The translations under genes were made by a program, and so were the position numbers. This document shows, in pieces, positions 1 through 7,537 of a stretch of DNA of 64,000 nt. The notes below the pieces were generated by a model. The model saw nothing but the letters and a program-made list of their open reading frames with translations, ran no database searches and was not told the origin of the DNA. Numbering within the stretch: the stretch's first letter is position 1; every line of letters starts with the position of its first letter. This DNA is from Mycobacterium sp. IS-3022 (GTDB lineage Bacteria > Actinomycetota > Actinomycetes > Mycobacteriales > Mycobacteriaceae), in the NCBI RefSeq assembly GCF_001500065.1, contig NZ_LQIN01000045.1, positions 1-64,000 on the forward strand. Direction: 5' to 3'.

Positions 1-2
1 AG

Positions 3-128
3 ACGCTCGAGGCGACTCAAATCCACCTCAACACCAGAAGGAGCGAACGAAACCATAACCGCATCATGACAGCACCCACCGACAAATCCGGCCGACCAAC
101 CACACCGCCTGTGAAATGGCGGAAATAG
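3..128 (+). CDS. Partial ORF at window edge, possible recombinase C-terminus
   Basis: One frame is open from the window edge to a TAG at 126-128, coding about 41 residues; the 5' end is outside the window. The start of the frame reads L-E-A-T-Q-I-H-L-N, which resembles the L-E-T-T-Q-I-Y-L-H stretch around the catalytic tyrosine of XerC/D-type tyrosine recombinases. The tyrosine position is histidine here, so if the likeness is real this is a dead or diverged copy. It converges on the mfpA stop at 159. The stretch is too short to exclude chance, and the ORF may be non-coding. Confidence 0.25.
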   Translation, partial: TLEATQIHLNTRRSERNHNRIMTAPTDKSGRPTTPPVKWRK

Positions 129-158
129 CCGGAGCCGCAGCTGTTTTAGATCAGCGAA

Positions 159-722
159 TCACTCGCCGTGGATGTTCAGGCCGTGGGCGGCGGCGTAGGC
201 CAACGCCTGGTCGACATCGATCTTCGCGCCGCGCAGGCTCGCGGTGGTCCACAACGTGGCATCCGTTCGGGCGCCGCGCAGGTCGGCCTCGTCCAATCGG
301 ACGTTCTGCAGCCGGGCGCCGCTCAGATCCGCGCCGCGCAGCACCGCCTTGCGCAGGTCGGTGTCGACGAGCCCGGCCTCGCGTAACCGGCACCCGGCGA
401 GATCCACTCCGCGTAGGTCACATCCGCCGAGGACCGCCAACGTCAGGTCGACGTCGACCAGGGTCAGCGGCCGCAACCGGCTCTCGGTGAACACCGAGCC
501 GAGCATGCTGCATTGCCGGAAAATGCTGTGGTGCAATGTGGCCCGCTCGAAGCGGCAGTTGCGGAAAGCCGAGCCGACGTGCTCCGATTCGGTGAAGTCG
601 ACACCGCGGAAGTCGCACTCGTCGAACACGGTCCGCTCGGTGCGCAGCCTGCCGAAATCCTCATCGCGGAAGTCGCGGCCGACGAATTCGCGTTCGGTCC
701 AGACCTCTTCGTCAGAACTCAC
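159..722 (-). CDS. mfpA: Pentapeptide repeat protein MfpA
   Basis: A 187-residue protein built almost entirely of pentapeptide repeats of the A(D/N)LXX type, with hydrophobic centres every five residues (for example C-D-F-R-G, A-D-L-S-G, A-D-L-R-G). MfpA of mycobacteria is about 183 residues, folds as a right-handed quadrilateral beta-helix that mimics B-DNA, binds DNA gyrase and affects fluoroquinolone susceptibility. It is the last gene of a five-gene minus-strand conservon and starts 4 bases after mfpB stops. Family and context agree, so the call is firm; its effect on drug response here is inferred from the family. Confidence 0.93.
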   Translation of the reverse strand: MSSDEEVWTEREFVGRDFRDEDFGRLRTERTVFDECDFRGVDFTESEHVGSAFRNCRFERATLHHSIFRQCSMLGSVFTESRLRPLTLVDVDLTLAVLGGCDLRGVDLAGCRLREAGLVDTDLRKAVLRGADLSGARLQNVRLDEADLRGARTDATLWTTASLRGAKIDVDQALAYAAAHGLNIHGE

Positions 723-726
723 CCGA

Positions 727-1359
727 TCAGCCGCGCAACGAAGTCAAGCTGTCGAGCGCGTACTCGGTGATCGCGATCAGCGCCGCCTTGGTGGAGCGTC
801 GGTCACGCGCGTCGACGGTGATCACCGGGATGTGGTCGGCCAGCGCCAGCGCCTTGCGAACCGCCGCGACCGGATACCTTGGCGCACCGTCGAACTCGTT
901 GACCGCGATCAGGAACGGCAGGTTGCGCGCTTCGAAGAAGTCGACCGCGGCGAAGCTGTCCTGCAGGCGGCGCACATCGACCAGGATGATCGCGCCGATT
1001 GCGCCGCGGACCAGGTCGTCCCACATGAACCAGAACCGGCGCTGCCCGGGCGTCCCGAACAGGTACAGAACCAGATCCTCGGCGAGCGTGATGCGGCCGA
1101 AATCCATCGCGACTGTCGTCGTGTTCTTCTGCGGGGTGGCTTCCAGGCCGTCGAGGCCCGCCGACGCCGTTGTCACCAACGCCTCCGTCCGCAGCGGCAT
1201 GATCTCTGAGACCGCACCGACGAACGTCGTCTTGCCGGCGCCGAATCCGCCGGAGACGATGATCTTCGTCGCGGATGAGCGCTCGCGCGAAGACCCTGTC
1301 AAGGCAGCCTGCCCCGACGTGTTCGGCGCCCGGCGCTCCTCAAAGTGCCCTGAGGCCAC
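727..1359 (-). CDS. mfpB: Conservon small GTPase MfpB
   Basis: A 210-residue Ras-like/MglA-type GTP-binding protein of the conservon ATP/GTP-binding family. The P-loop G-G-F-G-A-G-K-T lies at residues 37-44, the G3-like G-T-P-G-Q at 102-106, and N-E-F-D at 154-157 stands in for the usual N-K-x-D. In M. tuberculosis MfpB is reported to modulate the action of MfpA on gyrase. The gene overlaps the end of mfpC by 20 bases and leads directly into mfpA, consistent with translational coupling. A shorter start near residue 30 is possible, since the first 30 residues precede the conserved fold. Confidence 0.92.
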   Translation of the reverse strand: MASGHFEERRAPNTSGQAALTGSSRERSSATKIIVSGGFGAGKTTFVGAVSEIMPLRTEALVTTASAGLDGLEATPQKNTTTVAMDFGRITLAEDLVLYLFGTPGQRRFWFMWDDLVRGAIGAIILVDVRRLQDSFAAVDFFEARNLPFLIAVNEFDGAPRYPVAAVRKALALADHIPVITVDARDRRSTKAALIAITEYALDSLTSLRG

Positions 1360-1756
1360 GCAGTGTCCTTCCTATCAGCTCACGTCGTTCGTCGATGGTG
1401 GTCGACTCGCTCAAGGTGCCACGCACCGCCACATAACCCTGCGCCACCAGATCCCCGATCAGCACGCGCGCCACGCCGAGCGGCAAGGATAACTTCGCGG
1501 CAATCTCGGCGACCGACGGGTGGTCGACGCACATGGTCAAAATCTGGCCCCGCACATCGCTGCTCGGCCATCGCGTCGGCTTGTCCGAGTCGAGCGTCTC
1601 GATCGGCGCCTCCAACGGTAGGTAGATGCGGGAGTCGGTGCGGCCCGCGGTCAGGATGTAGGGCCGAACGAGACTCGGCTCTTCCCCGACATCGCGTTCC
1701 CACAGCGATGTGTCGGCCGCCTCGTCCGCCTCGTCCCAACTCTCCGGATCATCCAT
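1340..1756 (-). CDS. mfpC: DUF742 conservon protein MfpC
   Basis: About 138 residues, beginning M-D-D-P-E-S-W. It carries the R-P-Y-x-L-T-x-G-R-T motif and the winged-helix-like core (S-V-A-E-I-A followed by L-P-L-G-V-A-R-V-L) typical of DUF742 proteins, which accompany a roadblock protein and a GTPase in actinobacterial conservons. The ATG at 1756 is chosen over an upstream in-frame start at 1861 because the upstream part overlaps mfpD and lacks family similarity. It lies 7 bases after mfpD and overlaps mfpB. Its biochemical role is not established. Confidence 0.9.
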   Translation of the reverse strand: MDDPESWDEADEAADTSLWERDVGEEPSLVRPYILTAGRTDSRIYLPLEAPIETLDSDKPTRWPSSDVRGQILTMCVDHPSVAEIAAKLSLPLGVARVLIGDLVAQGYVAVRGTLSESTTIDERRELIGRTLRGLRAL

Positions 1757-1763
1757 GGGCCGC

Positions 1764-2183
1764 TCACGAGTGCTGAGGTGCGCGCCGTCGAGCGGACTGG
1801 ACGACGGTGCCCACCCGTTCGACCAATACCGCCATCTCGTAACCGATCTGGCCGATGTCACAGTTGCGGGTCGCCAGCGTGGCCAGATTCGAACCGTCGC
1901 CGACGCGCATCAGCAGCAGGTAACCATTCTCCATCTCGACCACCGACTGCAGCACATGGCCGCCGTCGAACAGTTGTGCCGCGCCGGTGGACAGACTGGC
2001 CAGACCGGACGCCACCGCCGCGAGTTGGTCGGCGCGTTCGGTCGGGATGTGCTCGCTGGCGGCCATCAGCAGACCGTCGGCGGACACCAGCACTGCATGG
2101 GACACCCCGGACACGTCGCGGGCGAATCTCGAAATCAGCCAGTCGAGCGAGTCGCGCTGCGTCGATCGCGCCGGGTAGGTCAT
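1764..2183 (-). CDS. mfpD: Roadblock/LC7 domain protein MfpD
   Basis: A 139-residue single-domain roadblock/LC7 protein. The core reads V-S-H-A-V-L-V-S-A-D-G-L-L-M-A followed by a helical A-D-Q-L-A-A-V-A-S-G-L segment, the usual signature. Roadblock proteins of this type act as GTPase-activating or scaffolding partners of the conservon GTPase, so MfpD probably works on MfpB. Its ATG overlaps the mfpE stop by 4 bases (ATGA type), which indicates translational coupling. Confidence 0.92.
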   Translation of the reverse strand: MTYPARSTQRDSLDWLISRFARDVSGVSHAVLVSADGLLMAASEHIPTERADQLAAVASGLASLSTGAAQLFDGGHVLQSVVEMENGYLLLMRVGDGSNLATLATRNCDIGQIGYEMAVLVERVGTVVQSARRRAPQHS

Positions 2184-4882
2184 TCGGTATCTGTTCCTCT
2201 GTTTCCGGTGGTCTCACTTGCGTGCGAGCGGCCGGCATGCACCCCGCCGAAGTGGCTGCTGATGCTCGCGCGAACGGCTTCCGGATCCCGCTGCGGCGCA
2301 CCTGCGGATGAGGTTTCCACGCCAGCGCCGAACTCAGCCGCCGATGCTACCGTCTCGTCGTCCGCGGCAGCGGCGCCCGGCACCAGACGGGCGCCGGGGT
2401 CACGTATCGGAAGGCCCTCATCGGTGACGCGGGTGACGGGGGCCTCGTCGGCGGCGGCCGCGGCTGACCAGCCATGGTCCCAGACGGACTCCCAGTTCAG
2501 GTCCTCGCTGTTGGCCAGTTCGGTCGGATCGACCAGCCACTCCGAGAGCATGCTCTGATAGATCGCGTCGTCCGAAGCGGCTTGCCCCGATGGTTCGGCC
2601 GCAGCGGCGTGCGACGGTTCGGCCGCAGCGGCGTGCGACGGTTCGGCCGCAGCGGCGTGCGACGGTTCCGGTTCCGGCGCGCGGTCGCTCGCCGTCTGCG
2701 ACCGCGCCGCGAAGAACCCGGAGGTGTCCGTCGGCCGCTCGGCGACGGGCGTCGGGGGCAGCGCGGCGGGGATGTCGGCGATTCCACTGGCGCCGGGGTT
2801 GCGTTGCGGCAGAAGCGAAATCGGTACCTCGGCGTGCCCGTTGAGGTGTTCCGGCTCGGCGTGCCGGTGGTCGCGGTCCGCGTCTCGGTGATCAGCGTCG
2901 AGCGCCAACGCCGTCGCGATCCCCGCGTGGGCGTCGGCGGGCATCGCGTATTCGGGTTCGCTGAATTGATCGGGCTCGCCGGCCCGCCTGAGCAGCTCGG
3001 CGGGAACGTACACACCCGCGGTGGTGCCCGAATTCGGTTCGCCCGCAACTGTGCTGCGCAACCGGACCACCAGCCCGTGCTGCGTCGCGAGACGACCCAC
3101 CACGAATAGGCCCATGTGGCGCGCGGTGTACGGGTCGACCTCTCCGCCGGACTGCAGGCGGGTGTTGGCTACCCGCAGGTCCGACTCGGTCATGCCCAGT
3201 CCGATGTCGCTGACCTCGATGACCAGTCCGCCGTTCGCCGTGTGCACCGCCGAGACCCGCACCTGCGAGATCGGCGGGGAGTACCGCAGCGCGTTGTCGA
3301 GCAGTTCAGCCAGCAGGTGAACCAGGTCGCCGGCGACCGCACCGCTGACCTCGCTGTCGGGCACGGTCGCGGTCACCACCCGGGTGTAGTCCTCGACCTC
3401 GGACGCGGCGGCGTTGATGACGGCCGACACCGGGACCGGTTCAGCTTGTTCGCGCGGCACCCTGGCGCCCGACAAGACCAGCAGGTTGGCACCGTTGCGG
3501 CGCATCCGGGCGGCCAGGTGGTCCAACCGGAACAGGCTCTCCAGCCGCTCGGGGTCTTCCTCGTCGCGCTCCAGCCGGTCGATCAGCGACAGCTGCTGGT
3601 CGACCAGGGACCTGCTGCGGCGCGAGAGGGTTTCGAACATGTCGCCGACCTGCAACTGCAGCCGCGATTGCTCAGCGGCCAGGACGACGGCTTGTTCGTG
3701 TAGTTCGTCCACCGCGTGCGCGACCTGACCGACCTCTTCGGAGGTGTGCACCGGAATCGGCGTGATCGGAGGGGCGTCGCCGCCCGCGCGCACCCGCTCG
3801 ATCTCCTTCGTCAGGTCGTCGTGGGCAACCTTGAGCGCGCTGTCGCGAAGCCGGCGCAGCGGGCGCACCAGCGTGCGCGCCACCAGGATCACGATGATCA
3901 GCGCCAGCAGGATCGCCCCGCCGACGATCGCCGCGTCGCGGATCGAGGTGGTGCGCTGCGCGTCGGCCCGCTCCTGGACGGCGGAGGTGACCGTGGTGGT
4001 GATGCGGTCGATGATCTGGCGGGCGATCAGCTCGGTGGCGGCCACGGACGCCAACAGTTCGGGGTTGTTGACCAGGGGCACCGCCGGGTTGGTCATCAGC
4101 GCCATCCGCTTGACGAACTCGGCCTGAAGCTTCTGCGCCTCCGGCGATCCCACCCCGAGCACCTGGCTCATCCCGAACAGTGTCGACGGCTCGGTGCCCG
4201 CGAGCGCGATCACCGCGGTCCGCAGCTCGGGCTCGGGCAGCTCGGCGCCGCGGGTGAGCGCCAGCTTCTGCATTGTCATCTGGCCGCGGGCGCCGATCGC
4301 GCGGGACAGGCCGAGCGTCTCGGCGCGGATGCGCTCGTCGTCGACCCGGACCGATCCGGTGACCGCATCCTCGGCGGGCAGCAGCAGCAACGCGTAGGCC
4401 TGGATGGTGTCGCGCAGCCCGATGGTGTTCGAGGCGACCTTGTCCACCAATGCCTGACCGTCATCGATCATGGTCGTGACGCCCCGGCGCACATCGGGTG
4501 CGACGTCAGTGCCGTCCAACCGGCGCTGCAGATCCCGACGGCTGCTGTCGAACCGGGTCAGCACGGCCTGGATGTCCCCGCCGGTGGAGGTTGCCAGCAT
4601 CGCGCTTTCCAGCGCGGCCATGTAGCTCTCGATGGCCGGCACCATTTCGGTGCGCTCGGCGGCGCGACGCAACTCCGATTCCTCGGTCACGCTGCCGTAG
4701 ATCCGCAAACCGCCGAATGTTCCGGCCAGAATCAGCGGCACCAATACGATCGCGAGCACTTTCCAGCGGACGGGCCAATTCGACAGCGCCCACCGCGACG
4801 GCCGCTTTACCGGTGGCTCCGGTTTGGATTCGAAATCCACCAGCGTGCCATCGGCCTGCTTGAGCTGGGAGAACACGCTCAT
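2180..4882 (-). CDS. mfpE: Nitrate-sensor-type histidine kinase-like protein MfpE
   Basis: A 900-residue membrane sensor that heads the mfp conservon. It has a short cytosolic N-terminus, TM1 at about 41-58, a large extracytoplasmic NIT (nitrate/nitrite-sensing-like) region, TM2 at about 314-334, a HAMP segment, and a HATPase_c domain with an N-box (L-L-D-N-A-L) near 520. The C-terminal 300 residues are low-complexity. They include three exact copies of an 8-residue Ser-His-Ala-rich unit near 740-763. Conservon kinases of this kind often lack a canonical H-box, and none is obvious here. A 20-codon ORF ends on its start codon. Confidence 0.9.
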   Translation of the reverse strand: MSVFSQLKQADGTLVDFESKPEPPVKRPSRWALSNWPVRWKVLAIVLVPLILAGTFGGLRIYGSVTEESELRRAAERTEMVPAIESYMAALESAMLATSTGGDIQAVLTRFDSSRRDLQRRLDGTDVAPDVRRGVTTMIDDGQALVDKVASNTIGLRDTIQAYALLLLPAEDAVTGSVRVDDERIRAETLGLSRAIGARGQMTMQKLALTRGAELPEPELRTAVIALAGTEPSTLFGMSQVLGVGSPEAQKLQAEFVKRMALMTNPAVPLVNNPELLASVAATELIARQIIDRITTTVTSAVQERADAQRTTSIRDAAIVGGAILLALIIVILVARTLVRPLRRLRDSALKVAHDDLTKEIERVRAGGDAPPITPIPVHTSEEVGQVAHAVDELHEQAVVLAAEQSRLQLQVGDMFETLSRRSRSLVDQQLSLIDRLERDEEDPERLESLFRLDHLAARMRRNGANLLVLSGARVPREQAEPVPVSAVINAAASEVEDYTRVVTATVPDSEVSGAVAGDLVHLLAELLDNALRYSPPISQVRVSAVHTANGGLVIEVSDIGLGMTESDLRVANTRLQSGGEVDPYTARHMGLFVVGRLATQHGLVVRLRSTVAGEPNSGTTAGVYVPAELLRRAGEPDQFSEPEYAMPADAHAGIATALALDADHRDADRDHRHAEPEHLNGHAEVPISLLPQRNPGASGIADIPAALPPTPVAERPTDTSGFFAARSQTASDRAPEPEPSHAAAAEPSHAAAAEPSHAAAAEPSGQAASDDAIYQSMLSEWLVDPTELANSEDLNWESVWDHGWSAAAAADEAPVTRVTDEGLPIRDPGARLVPGAAAADDETVASAAEFGAGVETSSAGAPQRDPEAVRASISSHFGGVHAGRSHASETTGNRGTDTE
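2592..2663 (-). repeat. Three exact 24-bp tandem repeats inside mfpE
   Basis: Three consecutive identical 24-bp units, in frame, encode S-H-A-A-A-A-E-P three times in the disordered C-terminal tail of MfpE. Exact copies suggest recent expansion by slippage; copy number probably varies among strains. Confidence 0.9.
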
Positions 4883-4941
4883 CGACGCGCGCCCCCACGG
4901 TCGGCCGGCGGCCCGGGATTCAGTAACGGCGCATCGTTCAT
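4879..4941 (-). CDS. Possible 20-codon leader ORF coupled to mfpE
   Basis: An ATG at 4941, preceded by GGGAAG at suitable spacing, opens a 20-codon ORF (begins M-N-D-A-P-L-L-N-P-G). Its TGA overlaps the mfpE ATG as ATGA. This arrangement would couple mfpE translation to the leader. No family is recognisable, and the ORF could be fortuitous. Confidence 0.35.
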   Translation of the reverse strand: MNDAPLLNPGPPADRGGARR

Positions 4942-4963
4942 AAGGCTTCCCACTGATTTCCTA

Positions 4964-4985
4964 CTGATATTGCCCTGATATTGCC
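4964..4985. repeat. Two 11-bp direct repeats upstream of mfpE
   Basis: CTGATATTGCC occurs twice back to back, about 80-100 bases upstream of mfpE in the 279-base gap before the methyltransferase gene. It might be a regulator-binding site for the mfp operon; no known motif is matched. Confidence 0.5.
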
Positions 4986-5161
4986 CCGCCCCCGGCGGGC
5001 ACGTTCTGGCCCTGGCAATTGGTCGAGTATGCCAGCGATGTGCGGCCGATTCCACAATTCTTACTGAACAGACAGAGTTCATAATCGCAGCTCAGAGCCG
5101 TTGTGCGAATTGCGAGCAAATACTCCGAACGCGATTGTGATGCGGGCGCCCGGGCCGCGGA

Positions 5162-5767
5162 TTACGCCGGCCGCAGAAGCGCGACGAGGAAGTCGGAATT
5201 GTCGGTGAACGGCCGAACGTCCCAGGTGGACAACAGAAGGTCGGGCGCCAAGCCCGCGGCGCCGGCGTCGTCGGAGAATTCGGCGAATTCGTAGTCGCGG
5301 CCGGCGCCGAAGCCGATCACCGCCCGACCCTCGTCGCGCAGATGGGCACGCAGCCGGGAAAGCACCTGCACCCGGGTGCTCGGCGCGAGGAACGTCATCA
5401 CGTTGCCTGCCGACACGATCACGTCGAACGGTTCGGTGATTCCCCGTGCGGGCAGGTCGAGCTCGGCGAGATCGCCGACCAGCCATCGCGGTCCGGGATG
5501 GTCCTGTTCGGCTGCTTCGATGAGTGCCGGATCGACGTCGACGCCGACGACGCGGTGACCGGCCGCGGCCAGGTATCCGCCGAGCCGTCCCGGACCACAA
5601 CCGGCGTCGAGGATGTGGGCACCGCGTGGCGCCATGGCGTCGACGAAGCGGGCCTCGCCGGCCAGATCTTCGCCGGCGCGGGCCATCGCGCGGAAGCGCT
5701 CGATGTACCAGTGCGAATGCCCGGGATCCGCCGACACCTTCTGCATCCAGAGGCTCTGCGCGACCAT
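5162..5767 (-). CDS. Class I SAM-dependent methyltransferase
   Basis: A 201-residue protein with the Rossmann-fold SAM-binding motif I (L-D-A-G-C-G-P-G, residues 53-60), motif II acid (V-D-V-D-P) and the post-motif G-D-L-A-E-L-D-L. These place it in the methyltransferase type 11/25 group. The substrate cannot be read from sequence. It is divergent from trmL, with about 77 bases between the two starts. Confidence 0.85.
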   Translation of the reverse strand: MVAQSLWMQKVSADPGHSHWYIERFRAMARAGEDLAGEARFVDAMAPRGAHILDAGCGPGRLGGYLAAAGHRVVGVDVDPALIEAAEQDHPGPRWLVGDLAELDLPARGITEPFDVIVSAGNVMTFLAPSTRVQVLSRLRAHLRDEGRAVIGFGAGRDYEFAEFSDDAGAAGLAPDLLLSTWDVRPFTDNSDFLVALLRPA

Positions 5768-5844
5768 GCGAGCATTATCGCAGCAGACGGTCGGCGAGCC
5801 GGTGGCGGTGACGTCGTAGCGCTCTCACACTGAAGAGGTCGTAG

Positions 5845-6309
5845 TTGTTCAGGTTGATGTTCTTTGCGCCGCGCATCGCGCCCAACACCGGGAATGCCAT
5901 CCGGATGGTGGCGGCGACCGGGTGCGAACTGCACCTGGTCGAGCCGATGGGGTTCGACCTGTCCGAACCGAAACTGCGCCGCGCCGGCCTGGACTACCAC
6001 GACCTGGCGTCGGTGACCGTGCACCGCGACCTCGCCGCCGCGTGGGCCGCGCTGGCGCCCGAGCGCGTCTACGCGTTCACCGCGCACGCGGCGACCTCGT
6101 TCGCCGACGTCGAGTACCGGGCCGGCGATGTGCTGATGTTCGGGCCGGAACCCACCGGGTTGGACGCCGAGACGCTGGCCGATCCGCACATCACCGCCCA
6201 GCTGCGGATCCCGATGCTGGCGGGCCGGCGCTCGCTGAACCTGTCGAACGCGGCCGCGGTCGCCGTGTACGAGGCGTGGCGGCAACACGGGTTCAGCGGA
6301 GCGGTGTAG
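5845..6309 (+). CDS. trmL: tRNA (cytidine/uridine-34 2'-O)-methyltransferase TrmL (SpoU family)
   Basis: A 154-residue SPOUT-class methyltransferase. It has N-T-G-N-A-I-R near the N-terminus, the G-P-E-P-T-G-L motif and the C-terminal L-N-L-S-N-A-A-A-V-A-V-Y-E knot motif that binds SAM, all diagnostic of TrmL, which 2'-O-methylates the wobble nucleotide of certain leucine tRNAs. The TTG at 5845 sits 6 bases after GAAGAGG and gives the expected M-F-R-L start. An ATG four codons later would also serve. It corresponds to M. tuberculosis spoU (Rv3366). Confidence 0.93.
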   Translation: MFRLMFFAPRIAPNTGNAIRMVAATGCELHLVEPMGFDLSEPKLRRAGLDYHDLASVTVHRDLAAAWAALAPERVYAFTAHAATSFADVEYRAGDVLMFGPEPTGLDAETLADPHITAQLRIPMLAGRRSLNLSNAAAVAVYEAWRQHGFSGAV

Positions 6310-6365
6310 TCACCTTCCGATGTGGGCCCACGCGCGAAGGGCAGGGGACGCTCGCGCGGAGCGCG

Positions 6366-7013
6366 TTACCAGCTGTTGAAGTGTGCGATCTCCTCGACGG
6401 GCAACCGCTTGGCGGGGCGGAAGTCGGTGCCCTTGGTGTAGGCGATCGGGAACAGACCGCCCTGGCTGTACTTGTCATGCGGGATGCCGAGCAGTTCGGC
6501 GGCCTGCTTCTCGCCGTCACCGAGCAGATGCAACGTCGTCCATGCGGAGCCGAGGCCGCGCGAGCGCAACGCCAGCATGTAGCTCCACGCCGCGGGCAGC
6601 AGTGAGCCCCAGAAGCTCGCACTCCCCGCGCCGGGTGCACCGTCGACGCGTCCCTCGAGACACGGGATCAGCAGCCACGGGACCCTCTCCATGTTTTCGG
6701 CCAGGTACTCGGCCGACGACACCACCGCCTGTCGCCGTTCCCCGCGGCTGTCGCCGTCGGCGTATTCGGGTTCGGGCATCGTTCGGTACAGCTTCCAGCT
6801 GGTGCGGTAGATGTCGGCGAGCGCCTTCTTCTTGTCGGGGTCGTCGACGAAGAGCCACTGCCAGCCCTGGGCGTTGGATCCCGTCGGCGCCTGCACCGCG
6901 AGCTCGAGACATTCCAGCAGCATCTCGCGCGGCACCGGCTTGTCCAGATCCAGCCGCTTGCGCACCGAACGGGTGGTGGTCAGGACTTCATCCACGGACA
7001 GGTTCAAGGTCAT
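6366..7013 (-). CDS. Nitroreductase family protein
   Basis: A 215-residue FMN-dependent nitroreductase-fold protein. The N-terminal T-T-R-S-V-R-K-R-L segment is the FMN phosphate-binding region, A-P-T-G-S-N-A-Q-G-W-Q matches the conserved A-P-S-x-x-N-x-Q motif, and the G-L-G-S-A-W-T-T region is typical. Such enzymes use NAD(P)H to reduce quinones, nitroaromatics or unsaturated acids; the physiological substrate is unknown. It corresponds to Rv3368c and is divergent from the PPOX gene, with 22 bases between starts. Confidence 0.88.
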   Translation of the reverse strand: MTLNLSVDEVLTTTRSVRKRLDLDKPVPREMLLECLELAVQAPTGSNAQGWQWLFVDDPDKKKALADIYRTSWKLYRTMPEPEYADGDSRGERRQAVVSSAEYLAENMERVPWLLIPCLEGRVDGAPGAGSASFWGSLLPAAWSYMLALRSRGLGSAWTTLHLLGDGEKQAAELLGIPHDKYSQGGLFPIAYTKGTDFRPAKRLPVEEIAHFNSW

Positions 7014-7035
7014 TTTTCGAGACTACATTCGCCTC

Positions 7036-7452
7036 ATGGCAATCGAATTCACGCAAGAGGTAGCGGACAGGCTCTCCTCCGACAAGTACGGCTGGTTGAC
7101 CACGGTGGCGAAGTCGGGACAGCCCGTGCCGAAGTTGGTGTGGTTCTTCTTCGACGGGTCCGACGTGTTCGTCTACACCGAACCGCGCGCCGCCAAGGTC
7201 AGACACCTCAGGGCGAATCCGCGGGTCAGCCTGAACCTGGATTCCGACGGGAACGGCAGCGGGATCATCGTCGTCGGCGGCACCGCGACGGTCGACGCCG
7301 AGAACGCGAACCCGTTGCAGGACGAGCGGTACCGCGCCAAATACGGCGAGTACGCGGCCAACCTCGGTTTCAGCGACGAGTTCCTGGCCGCCTACGACAC
7401 GCGGCTGAAGATCAGCGTTGACAAGGTGTGGACCACACCGACAGGGGGATAG
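7036..7452 (+). CDS. PPOX-class flavin/F420-dependent oxidoreductase family protein
   Basis: A 138-residue split beta-barrel protein. The pattern W-L-T-T-V-A-K-S-G-Q-P-V-P-K-L-V-W-F-F-F then A-A-K-V-R-H-L-R-A-N-P-R-V-S-L is the pyridoxamine-phosphate-oxidase-like or F420-binding family signature, and the K-x-R-x-L-R basic patch usually contacts the cofactor phosphate. It is close to M. tuberculosis Rv3369. The ATG at 7036 is chosen because the longer frame upstream is antisense to the nitroreductase gene. The exact cofactor (FMN or F420) cannot be decided from sequence. Confidence 0.87.
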   Translation: MAIEFTQEVADRLSSDKYGWLTTVAKSGQPVPKLVWFFFDGSDVFVYTEPRAAKVRHLRANPRVSLNLDSDGNGSGIIVVGGTATVDAENANPLQDERYRAKYGEYAANLGFSDEFLAAYDTRLKISVDKVWTTPTGG

Positions 7453-7537
7453 TCCGCCGCTGAACCGTGGGCGCGCTCAGCGTCTGGGCGGCGGCTCGCT
7501 CGCCGCTGCGAGCCGTTGGCGTGCGCCCGCCCCTGGC

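Noticed and set aside
2592..2663. Possible CRISPR-like array
   Set aside because: The units are directly tandem, have no spacers and are in frame inside mfpE.
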